Shown here in pieces: positions 26,722-35,225 of a DNA stretch of 35,652 nt. A model generated the notes under the pieces. The model searched no databases. It was not told where the DNA came from and was given only the letters and a program-made list of their open reading frames with translations. The position numbers and the translations under genes are program-made. The stretch is from NCBI GenBank assembly GCA_007280825.1, contig QYQI01000135.1, positions 1-35,652 of the forward strand, read 5' to 3'. The DNA comes from Ignavibacteriales bacterium (GTDB taxonomy: Bacteria; Bacteroidota; Ignavibacteria; Ignavibacteriales; Melioribacteraceae). Positions within the stretch are counted from its first letter, which is position 1. Each line of letters begins with the position of its first letter.

Positions 26722-28767
26722 ATGCAGCAACTAAAAAATATTTTATTCATCATAATTGGAATCACCACCATGAGCTGTTCCACTAATCAAAAAAATAAAG
26801 AAGATAATTTTAAATACTCAACCGAACAATTTGCTGATCTAAGAATCCAGCGTTATCAAGTGCCGGGTTTTGAAGAACTCAGTTTAAGACAGAAACAGCT
26901 TACATATTATTTATATCAAGCATCGCTTTCAGGGCGCGATATGATTTATGATCAAAACTACAAACATAATTTATATATTCGGCGAACACTTGAGGGAATA
27001 ATAAAAACTTATGACGGTGATAAATCTACACCGGATTTTCAAAAATTCATGACGTACGTAAAAAGAGTTTGGTTCTCCAATGGGATACATCATCATTACT
27101 CCAACAAAAAAATTATTCCGGAATTTTCGAAAGAATATTTTGCTCGACTCATATCTGGAACAGATGAGTACGAACTACCGCTCCAAAACATGGATACGCC
27201 AAGCGATCTTATAAAAAAACTCACGCCGATACTTTTCGATCCTAAAATTGACGGAATGAAAGTCAATCAAGATCCAAATGTAGATATGATTAAATCCTCT
27301 GCAGTAAACTTTTATGAAGGAGTAACACAAAAAGAGGTTGAAGCTTTTTATAAAAAAATTGTAGATCCAAAAGATTTGGAACCGGTTTCTTACGGATTGA
27401 ATTCAAAACTGTTGAGAGAAAAAGGAGAAGTGTTTGAACGGCATTGGAAAGCAAACAGTATGTATGCAGCGCCGATTCAAAAAATTATCTATTGGTTAGG
27501 AAAAGCAGTTGAAGTAGCTGAAAATGAACAACAAAAAAAATGTTTCCAACTTCTGATAGAGTATTATGAAACCGGTGATCTAAAAAAATGGGACGAATAC
27601 AACACCGCTTGGGTAAAAGACACTACTTCAGTGGTTGATTTTGTAAATGGATTTATAGAAACATATAACGATCCCCTTGGTTACCGCGCTAATTATGAAT
27701 CCATTGTTTCCATCAAAGATAACGAAGCAACTAAACGCATTAAAGCAATCAGTGACAATGCTCAGTGGTTCGAAGATAATTCTCCGATATTGGCAGAGCA
27801 TAAAAAGAAAAAGGTTAAGGGTATTAGCGCAAAAGTAATTACTGTTGTAGTTGAATCCGGTGATGCTTCACCGTCAACACCTATTGGTATAAATTTACCG
27901 AATGCAAATTGGATCCGTAAAGAACACGGTTCAAAATCAGTTAATCTTGGAAACATTGTTCATTCATATAATATGTTTGCAAATACAAGCGGTGTATTGG
28001 AAGAATTTGCTTATTCCCAGGAAGAAATAGAACGTGCAAAAAAATACGGCGCACTCTCGGATGATCTTCATACGGATATGCATGAAGTAATAGGCCATGC
28101 ATCCGGTCAACTTAATCCCGGAGTAGGTGAGACAAACGAAACATTGAAGAATTATGCATCAACATTGGAAGAAGCACGCGCTGATCTTGTGGCACTCTAT
28201 TATGTATTCGATCAAAAGCTTGTTGATATTGGAGTAATGCCAAGTCTTGATGCTGGAAAAGCGCAGTACGATGGATACATTAAAAATGGATTAATGATTC
28301 AGCTTGCACGAATTCAACCCGGAGAAAATGTTGAAGAAGCACACATGAGAAACCGTCAGCTTATAGCTAAATGGGTTTATGAAAAAGGATTATCCGATAA
28401 CGTTATTGAGAAAAAAGTTAAAGATGGCAAAACATATTTTGTAATTAACGATTACAATAAATTGAAAAACTTATTCGGTCAATTGCTGCGGGAAATTCAG
28501 AGAATCAAATCGGAAGGGGATTATACAGCAGGCAAGATCTTAGTTGAAAATTATGGTGTGAAGGTTGATCAAGAAATTCATAAAGAGGTTCTGGAACGAT
28601 ACAAGAAACTAAATATTTCACCTTATGCGGGATTTATAAACCCCAAATTAGTTTTAGTGATGAATGGCAACCAGATAATAGATGTTAAAATTGAGTACCC
28701 GGAAGATTTTACGAAACAAATGTTGGAGTATGCAAAAGAATATTCTTTTTTGCCGACGTATAATTAA
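26722..28767 (+). CDS. Dipeptidyl-peptidase III-like (M49) lipoprotein metallopeptidase
   Basis: Lipobox TTMSC; HEVIGH (HExxxH) zinc motif; downstream EEARADL second zinc-ligand motif. Confidence 0.88.
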   Translation: MQQLKNILFIIIGITTMSCSTNQKNKEDNFKYSTEQFADLRIQRYQVPGFEELSLRQKQLTYYLYQASLSGRDMIYDQNYKHNLYIRRTLEGIIKTYDGDKSTPDFQKFMTYVKRVWFSNGIHHHYSNKKIIPEFSKEYFARLISGTDEYELPLQNMDTPSDLIKKLTPILFDPKIDGMKVNQDPNVDMIKSSAVNFYEGVTQKEVEAFYKKIVDPKDLEPVSYGLNSKLLREKGEVFERHWKANSMYAAPIQKIIYWLGKAVEVAENEQQKKCFQLLIEYYETGDLKKWDEYNTAWVKDTTSVVDFVNGFIETYNDPLGYRANYESIVSIKDNEATKRIKAISDNAQWFEDNSPILAEHKKKKVKGISAKVITVVVESGDASPSTPIGINLPNANWIRKEHGSKSVNLGNIVHSYNMFANTSGVLEEFAYSQEEIERAKKYGALSDDLHTDMHEVIGHASGQLNPGVGETNETLKNYASTLEEARADLVALYYVFDQKLVDIGVMPSLDAGKAQYDGYIKNGLMIQLARIQPGENVEEAHMRNRQLIAKWVYEKGLSDNVIEKKVKDGKTYFVINDYNKLKNLFGQLLREIQRIKSEGDYTAGKILVENYGVKVDQEIHKEVLERYKKLNISPYAGFINPKLVLVMNGNQIIDVKIEYPEDFTKQMLEYAKEYSFLPTYN

Positions 28768-28771
28768 CAAC

Positions 28772-28815
28772 CCCATCCCCACCCTTCCCCCAAAGGGAAG
28801 GGATTTAGGGATGGG
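28772..28815. repeat. GC-rich nested palindrome between convergent genes
   Basis: cccatccc(28772-28779)/gggatggg(28808-28815) enclosing cccttccc(28782-28789)/gggaaggg(28795-28802). Confidence 0.85.
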
Positions 28816-28816
28816 C

Positions 28817-30295
28817 TTATATTGTTGCTGCAATTCTTCTGAAGTGATATCCATAAACTACCAACGTCATTGCAAGCGAAAACTTTTTAGGATATTTGAA
28901 AAAACTATAGACAAGCGTTTGCCAAAAATATTTTCTTCCATCTTCAAGAATACCTATCAGCCAAAGTAATTTTACAAAAGCTTTGATCTCGGTAAAAGTC
29001 AGCATCTGTGATTTCCACGAGGGAACATTGTATTCGTTTAGGAATAGCTTTACACGCTTATAATATTCTTGAGGTGAATAGATTGTTTGGATAATTTTGG
29101 AATATCCGGCAATGAGATCACGATAGTTCATCTTGGGAATGAAATTGGTCGCGCCATCCATATTGTTTCCGCTCCATCCATCCAATAATCTATTTTCTTT
29201 TTTTAGACGATTAAATAAATGTGTTCCGGTAGGTGCATTTAATAATCCAACCATTGCGGCAGCAATTCCGCTTTTACGGATAAAATTAATTTGCTGAGTA
29301 AATATGTCCGGCGGGTCATGGTCGAAACCTATTATAAATCCCGCTGAAACCACCATGCCATGTCGCTGCAGTTTTTTGACCGACAGTACTAAATCCCGTC
29401 GCTGGTTCTGAGTTTTACCGCACTCAGTTAAGCTATCATCGTTTGGAGTTTCGATACCTACAAAGATGCTGTAAAATCCGGCTTCTACCATCAGATTCAT
29501 TAACTCTTCATCGTCTGCCAGATTGATTGATACTTCGGTAAGAAAATGGAATGGATATTTTCTCTCCTTCAACCAATCAATTAATGCCGGAAGAATTTCC
29601 TCCTTCAATTTCCTTTTATTGCCGATGAAATTATCATCAACAACAGAAACATCGCCTCTGTAACCTGATTCATACAATCTGTTTAATTCACTCAAGAATT
29701 GCTCTTTACTTTTTGTGCGGGGTGTCCTGCCGTTTAACATAGTGATGCTGCAAAATTCACAATCATACGGGCATCCTCTTGAATATTGAAGACTCAAAGA
29801 AGCATATTTATTTCTATCCAGCAATTCCCACATTGGCATTGGTGCCAGTGATATATCCGGGAATTCATCTGTAGTATATAAATGTTTTGGCGTTCCTTTT
29901 TCTAAATCGCTCAAGAATTGTGAAAGAGTAATTTCGGCTTCATTAAGAACGAAATGATCTATTCTTAAAAAATCTTGATGCTGAGTTGTAAACAAAGGAC
30001 CACCGGCGACAATCTTAACGCCAAGTTTATTGCATCGTCTAACTATTTCTTTTACTGAATGCGAATGAACATTCATTGCGCTCATAAAGACATAATCTGC
30101 CCATTGTAGATCTGCATCTTCAAGCTTTGATACGTTCATATCTATCAATTTTTTCTCCCACTTTTGGGGAAGCATTGCTGCTACTGTAATTAATCCTAAA
30201 GGTGGTTCGGCAGATTTTTTTGAAACGAATTTTAATGCGTCCTTAAAGCTCCAAAACGTTGATGGCGTTTCCGGGTAGACTAATAAAATTTTCAT
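28817..30295 (-). CDS. B12-binding-domain radical SAM protein (DUF4070-containing type)
   Basis: YSRGCPYDCEFCSITMLNGR gives the CxxxCxxC cluster; N-terminal cobalamin-binding-like domain (LLVYPETPSTFWSFKDALKF...AAMLPQKWEKKLIDMN); C-terminal NAPTGTHLFNRLKKENRLL. Confidence 0.9.
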   Translation of the reverse strand: MKILLVYPETPSTFWSFKDALKFVSKKSAEPPLGLITVAAMLPQKWEKKLIDMNVSKLEDADLQWADYVFMSAMNVHSHSVKEIVRRCNKLGVKIVAGGPLFTTQHQDFLRIDHFVLNEAEITLSQFLSDLEKGTPKHLYTTDEFPDISLAPMPMWELLDRNKYASLSLQYSRGCPYDCEFCSITMLNGRTPRTKSKEQFLSELNRLYESGYRGDVSVVDDNFIGNKRKLKEEILPALIDWLKERKYPFHFLTEVSINLADDEELMNLMVEAGFYSIFVGIETPNDDSLTECGKTQNQRRDLVLSVKKLQRHGMVVSAGFIIGFDHDPPDIFTQQINFIRKSGIAAAMVGLLNAPTGTHLFNRLKKENRLLDGWSGNNMDGATNFIPKMNYRDLIAGYSKIIQTIYSPQEYYKRVKLFLNEYNVPSWKSQMLTFTEIKAFVKLLWLIGILEDGRKYFWQTLVYSFFKYPKKFSLAMTLVVYGYHFRRIAATI

Positions 30296-30515
30296 TTTAA
30301 CTTTCCTAATTTTCTTCTGTTACTAGTTCGGTAAATAATTCATTTTCCCTTTCGTTCATTTTGTACAACCGTATTATCACAATTATTTTGTTTTGTGTTT
30401 GTAAAAGAACTGTAATAATTTTTTCATATTTGTTTGAGATTAGATTTTATTAAAGGATATTTAGAGTGAAATTATAAATGTGTTTTGAATTTTTTACGAC
30501 GGAATTAATAACACA

Positions 30516-31541
30516 ATGAAAAAAAGCCGTTCTCTTTTATTTTTAATTTTTGCATTTGTATTTGCTCAAATTGCATGGATGGGATTATTGGGGCTTTGGA
30601 TCTATTGGTATGTCTCCAATTATCTAATCTTTAAGCAGGTTGGCGATAAACTTTCCCCTAAAATAATTCTGGACAGCCCAAATGTTGGCGTTTTTGTTTT
30701 CGGTATCATCTTAATTGTTTGTGTTGCCGTTGCTATATTTTTATTTTTTAGAAATCTTACGGTGCAGATGAAACTAACGCGCCTCTATGATAATTTTATT
30801 GCGAATGTAACACATGAATTAAAATCACCGCTTGCGTCTATTCAACTTTATCTCGAAACTTTAGACACCAAAGATGTTCCAAAAGAAAAACAAAAAGAAT
30901 TTTATGCAATGATGACCCGCGATGCAAACCGGCTGAAGAAACTTATTAATTCAATTTTAGAACTATCGCATTTGGAACAAAAAAGAATTGTGCACAATTA
31001 TCAAGTATATAATGCAGACAGCGTATTTCGGCAATTAATAGAAAACTCAATTGAACAATTCAGAATTCCCAAAACAAATGTAAAGATAGAAGGAACCGCT
31101 TTGTGCAATTGCGTGATTGATAAAGATTCAATGCAGATAGTATTTGATAATTTAACCGACAACGCAAAAAAATATTCATCAAACGCTGCTGAAATATTAG
31201 TTAAGTTGTCAACACATCAGAAACATATATTGATAGAGTTCATTGATAAAGGTGTTGGCATTACAGCAAAAGATCAGAAAAAAATATTTTATAAATTTTT
31301 GCGGATCAGTAATAAAAATATTCCTAATGTTAAGGGTACAGGACTCGGTTTATATTGGGTGAAAGGAATAATTAAACAGCATGGCGGAAAAGTTTCTGCA
31401 TATAGTGAAGGAATAAATAAAGGGATGTGCATAAGAATTGAATTGCCGATATATCAAACATCTAAAAAGTTTTATATAAATTCATTATTGAGAAAGACTG
31501 CTCAAAAACAGAAATATTTGGAAATGCAAGATGGAGAATAA
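30516..31541 (+). CDS. Sensor histidine kinase
   Basis: Two N-terminal TM segments; FIANVTHELKSPLASIQLYLETL HisKA box; DNLTDNAKKYS and GTGLGLYWVKGII ATPase boxes. Confidence 0.93.
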   Translation: MKKSRSLLFLIFAFVFAQIAWMGLLGLWIYWYVSNYLIFKQVGDKLSPKIILDSPNVGVFVFGIILIVCVAVAIFLFFRNLTVQMKLTRLYDNFIANVTHELKSPLASIQLYLETLDTKDVPKEKQKEFYAMMTRDANRLKKLINSILELSHLEQKRIVHNYQVYNADSVFRQLIENSIEQFRIPKTNVKIEGTALCNCVIDKDSMQIVFDNLTDNAKKYSSNAAEILVKLSTHQKHILIEFIDKGVGITAKDQKKIFYKFLRISNKNIPNVKGTGLGLYWVKGIIKQHGGKVSAYSEGINKGMCIRIELPIYQTSKKFYINSLLRKTAQKQKYLEMQDGE

Positions 31542-32247
31542 TTCATTTAAGAATTCAAAGATCTTATTGGTTGAAGATGAAGAGACACTTGCTGTTGGTC
31601 TTGAATATAACTTAACCGACGAAGGTTATATTATTGATTGCGCAAAAGATGGAAGACAGGCATTGAATTTTTTTGATTCTAAGGTTTATGATCTGATCAT
31701 TCTAGATATAATGCTTCCGTATTTTGATGGTTATGAAGTAGCGGAAAAAATACGTGCTAAATCTCCTCAGATGCCGATTCTTATGTTAACAGCAAGAACT
31801 ACCGCTGCAGATAAAGTTAGAGGACTTGAAGCAGGAGCGGATGATTATTTAACAAAACCGTTCAATCTGCAGGAACTATTGCTTCGTGTAAAGGGAATGC
31901 TAAAGCGAAAGATGTGGTATCAATCGTTTACAGAGTTACCCCAATTATATGAATTCGGTAATAACAGAATTGATTTTGGAAATTTGAATTGCACGGCTGG
32001 ATCAAAAAAGTTTGCATTAACCCAGCGTGAAGCGATGGTATTAAAATATTTGATAGAAAGAAAAGGGAAGATTGTTTCCAGAAAAGAACTTCTGGAAAAT
32101 GTATGGCATCTAAATCCGGAAATTGAAACAAGAACAGTTGATAATTTTATTGCACGTTTGCGTAAATATTTTGAACCCGATCCTAATAGCCCGGTTTATA
32201 TAAAAAGTATCCGCAGTGCCGGTTATTCTTTTGTTGATGAAAAATAA
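31531..32247 (+). CDS. OmpR-family response regulator
   Basis: Receiver domain (LLVEDEETLAVGL, LIILDIMLPYFDGYEV, LMLTARTT, DYLTKPF) plus winged helix. Overlaps the histidine kinase by 11 nt. Confidence 0.95.
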   Translation: MENNSFKNSKILLVEDEETLAVGLEYNLTDEGYIIDCAKDGRQALNFFDSKVYDLIILDIMLPYFDGYEVAEKIRAKSPQMPILMLTARTTAADKVRGLEAGADDYLTKPFNLQELLLRVKGMLKRKMWYQSFTELPQLYEFGNNRIDFGNLNCTAGSKKFALTQREAMVLKYLIERKGKIVSRKELLENVWHLNPEIETRTVDNFIARLRKYFEPDPNSPVYIKSIRSAGYSFVDEK

Positions 32248-32270
32248 CTATCTCTTCTTTTAACATGGCA

Positions 32271-32303
32271 AACCTTGAAGGTCAAACGAAGACCTTCAAG
32301 GTT
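32271..32303. repeat. Perfect 13-bp-stem palindrome downstream of the response regulator
   Basis: aaccttgaaggtc-aaacgaa-gaccttcaaggtt. Confidence 0.88.
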
Positions 32304-32392
32304 ATCTACATTTCTATCCTATCTTTATTCTGTTTTCAATTTTTTGTTTACGCAATCGTTTACAATCCATTTTTTTCGTAATTTTAAATAGT

Positions 32393-32408
32393 TACTAAGA
32401 GGTTAGTA
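32393..32408. promoter_or_regulatory. Palindrome overlapping the SD/start of the antitoxin gene
   Basis: TACTAA-GAGG-TTAGTA, where the last A is the first base of the ATG. Confidence 0.5.
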
Positions 32409-32626
32409 TGTTAGAAGCACAAAATGAAATAAATGAAATCATAACTAAAATACCTCCAAAGTTTGTTAACACTATTTTGGAGTATGCAAAAGCAATAAAA
32501 TATAGAATTGATAAGGGGGAACTAAGTGATACGGAATATTTAGAAAAAATTCCGGGTATGACAGAATCAATTATTAAAGAATCCGCTATAGACCGAAGCA
32601 AGTATTCGGATAAACTCGATTGGTGA
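32408..32626 (+). CDS. Putative antitoxin (partner of the adjacent RelE/YoeB-like toxin)
   Basis: Small 72-aa ORF directly 5' of the toxin with a TGATG stop/start overlap. Confidence 0.6.
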   Translation: MLEAQNEINEIITKIPPKFVNTILEYAKAIKYRIDKGELSDTEYLEKIPGMTESIIKESAIDRSKYSDKLDW

Positions 32627-32886
32627 TGTACAAAGTAATCTTTTCTCCGCAAGCCCAAAAAGATGCTAAGAGAATCGCTTCTTCAAATCTGAAAAAAAAA
32701 GTAGAAGAGTTATTAGAGTTAATAGAAAAAAATCCATATTCATTCCCACCTTATTTTGAATTCCTATCGGGCAGACTTAAAGGATTTATTTCAAGAAGAA
32801 TCAATAAACAGCACTACTTGGTTTACGAAGTAGTAGAAGAAGAAAAATTGATAAAGATTCTTCGTATATGGACACACTATGAATAG
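32626..32886 (+). CDS. Txe/YoeB (RelE superfamily) toxin
   Basis: YKVIFSPQAQKDAKRI...FEFLSGRLKGFISRRINKQHYLVYEVVEEEKLIKILRIWTHYE resembles the YoeB signature (LKG..SRRI...H.LVYEV...R...HY). The ORF track starts at TTG 32620; ATG 32626 is preferred. Confidence 0.85.
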   Translation: MYKVIFSPQAQKDAKRIASSNLKKKVEELLELIEKNPYSFPPYFEFLSGRLKGFISRRINKQHYLVYEVVEEEKLIKILRIWTHYE

Positions 32887-34252
32887 AAAAATGATTTTCT
32901 GTATTTCAATTTTATCTTTATTTTCTTTCCAATCATTAGTTTTTGCCCAATCGCTTACGGGTCATTTATCTAATTTCAAATCCGGTAAAGTTATTATCTA
33001 CTCTTTAAGCGGAGAAAAAACAGCTAAGATTGATTCTGTTATTTCGAATGAGGATGGAAAGATTTTCTTTCAACCGGATCCTCAAAAATTTCATCACGGC
33101 TTCTACCATTTAACTTTTGGCACTAATAAATTAATTGATTTCATTTATGGCGGAGATGATGTTGAGTTAAAGACGGATGCAAATAACATATTAGATAGTC
33201 TGCAAGTAATTAGTTCTGAAAGCAACAAATTGTATTACTCTTTTATTAAACTCAACAAAGCATACAAAACCAAAACAGAATTGTTACAGTTTATTTTAGC
33301 TCGTTACCCTAAAGAGGATGACTATTACAAAACCACACAAAGCAAATTAACTCAACTTCAAAACGAATATATAGAATTTGTAAATGTAGCCGCTCAGAAA
33401 AATCCGAAATCATTTATTGCAAAGCATATTCGCTCGGCTCAATTACCGGTTGTTGATATTTCAATTCCTCTTGATAAGCAACTAGACTACCTTAAAGCCC
33501 ATGTTTTGGATAATGTGGATTTCAACAACTCCTTGCTTATTAACTCAGATGTATTTACAAATAAAACAATAGAGTACTTAACATATTTTCGTAACCCACA
33601 ATTACCGATTGAGCTTTTAGAAAAAGAATTTATGGTTGCCGTTGATTCAATTCTAAACAAAGCAAGAGTAAATCAACTTGTTTATCAACATATTGTGGAA
33701 TATCTGATAGACGGATTTAAGAAATACGGTTTTGATAAAGTATTAGATTACATCGTTGAGAACTATGTAATAAAGGATGATCTCTGTTTGGATGTAAAAA
33801 CAGAAGGATTGATAAAAAGAAGAATAGACCAAGCAAAGTTCTTGAGGATCGGAAATACCGCTCCGAATATTATTGTCTCAGACTATTCAGGAAAGCAGAT
33901 TGAATTGAACAAAATTGCAGAAGAGAAAACATTGATTGTATTTTATGCAAGCTGGTGTCCGCATTGCAAAGAGCTTTTACCAAAACTAAATGAGTATTAT
34001 AAAACTCTTAAAGGAAATAAAATAGAAGTACTTGCTGTTTCTCTAGATTCAAAAAAAGATGATTGGCAGAATTTTATTAATGCAAATTGTCAATCATTAA
34101 TAAATGTTTCAGACTTAAAAGGATGGGAAGGAAGAGCCGCAACAGATTATTTTATATATGCAACACCAACAATGTTTTTGGTTAATAATGAGAAGAAGAT
34201 AATCGGCAAACCTATAACAATTGAAGAAGTAAAAACTCTCTTAAAGTTTTAA
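32879..34252 (+). CDS. Secreted TlpA-like thiol:disulfide oxidoreductase (DUF4369-like N-terminus plus thioredoxin fold)
   Basis: Signal peptide; TLIVFYASWCPHCKELLPKLNEYY CPHC active site; YATPTMFLV cis-Pro region. Start ATG at 32879 or 32891. Confidence 0.88.
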   Translation: MNRKMIFCISILSLFSFQSLVFAQSLTGHLSNFKSGKVIIYSLSGEKTAKIDSVISNEDGKIFFQPDPQKFHHGFYHLTFGTNKLIDFIYGGDDVELKTDANNILDSLQVISSESNKLYYSFIKLNKAYKTKTELLQFILARYPKEDDYYKTTQSKLTQLQNEYIEFVNVAAQKNPKSFIAKHIRSAQLPVVDISIPLDKQLDYLKAHVLDNVDFNNSLLINSDVFTNKTIEYLTYFRNPQLPIELLEKEFMVAVDSILNKARVNQLVYQHIVEYLIDGFKKYGFDKVLDYIVENYVIKDDLCLDVKTEGLIKRRIDQAKFLRIGNTAPNIIVSDYSGKQIELNKIAEEKTLIVFYASWCPHCKELLPKLNEYYKTLKGNKIEVLAVSLDSKKDDWQNFINANCQSLINVSDLKGWEGRAATDYFIYATPTMFLVNNEKKIIGKPITIEEVKTLLKF

Positions 34253-34497
34253 TTCAATCCGCACATTCCATTGGCACAGCCGCCGCCGTAAGAAGGTACA
34301 CCGCAGCTTCCGTCAGAACAGGATGGACCGCTATCAAAACTTGACGAACCTGTTGATGCGCTGAACGAGGACAAAAGTTTTTTATAATTCTTTGATTGGC
34401 AATCGGGACAAATTACTTCTTCAAGATTGGTTGATGATTTATGAAGCACTTCAAATTTTTTATTGCAATCGTTGCATTTGTATTCGAAGATTGGCAT
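34249..34497 (-). CDS. FmdB-family zinc ribbon protein
   Basis: MPIFEYKCNDCNKKFEVLHK...EEVICPDCQSKNYKKLLSSF, plus a Gly/Ser/Cys-rich tail. Confidence 0.92.
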   Translation of the reverse strand: MPIFEYKCNDCNKKFEVLHKSSTNLEEVICPDCQSKNYKKLLSSFSASTGSSSFDSGPSCSDGSCGVPSYGGGCANGMCGLN

Positions 34498-34530
34498 AAG
34501 ACCTCAATTGATGATTTACGATTTATAAAT

Positions 34531-35190
34531 TTATTTTATTACTTGTGTTTTTATCTTTCCAATATTTTCTATTTCAGCTTCAATCTTATCACCGGGAACA
34601 ACTTTACTAACTCCTTCGGGCGTACCTGTAAATATCAGATCACCTTTTTCAAGAGTCATTTTTGCGGAAATATATTTTACAATTTCGACCGGAGAAAAAA
34701 TCATATTTTTAATTGACGAATTTTGTTTTGTAATTCCATTCACCATAAGAGAAATGTTTTCATCACCACGTAGCGAATAATCTTTTTTTAATACAACATC
34801 AGAAAGAACCGCCGCAGTGTCAAAACATTTTGCAAGTGTCCACGGATCGCCTTTTTTCTTAAACTCCATCTGCAGATCACGCAAAGTCATATCAAGTCCA
34901 ACTGTATAACCTTGAATTGCATTCTCCGCTTGTTCGTTATTTGCATTCTTAACCGTTTCACCGATATATAGAACAAGTTCAACTTCGTGATGTAATTCAT
35001 TTGAATAAGTCGGATGAACGATTGACTCTCCAGAGTAGATTACATTAGAGGCCGGTTTCAAAAAAATAATTGGAAATTCCGGAACTTCGTTTCCAAGTTC
35101 TTTAACATGTGCAGCATAATTTCTACCAACACAGACTAACTTTCCAATTGGAACTTGCTCGTTACTGGATTTGAATTTTAGATATTTCAT
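34531..35190 (-). CDS. Fumarylacetoacetate hydrolase (FAH) family protein
   Basis: GKLVCVGRNYAAHVKELGNEVPEFPIIFLKPASNVI, HHEVELVLYIG, DMTLRDLQ, GDLIFTGTPEGVSKVVPGD. Confidence 0.93.
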   Translation of the reverse strand: MKYLKFKSSNEQVPIGKLVCVGRNYAAHVKELGNEVPEFPIIFLKPASNVIYSGESIVHPTYSNELHHEVELVLYIGETVKNANNEQAENAIQGYTVGLDMTLRDLQMEFKKKGDPWTLAKCFDTAAVLSDVVLKKDYSLRGDENISLMVNGITKQNSSIKNMIFSPVEIVKYISAKMTLEKGDLIFTGTPEGVSKVVPGDKIEAEIENIGKIKTQVIK

Positions 35191-35225
35191 GATGTTTATT
35201 AAATGATAGTTATTAAAATTGGTTT

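Noticed and set aside
28654-28969. ORFs 28654-28854 (-) and 28682-28969 (+)
   Set aside because: Both run through the GC-rich palindrome and overlap real genes; repeat-derived translation artefacts.
34441-34716. 91-aa plus-strand ORF 34441-34716
   Set aside because: Antisense to the FmdB and FAH genes; no recognisable protein features.
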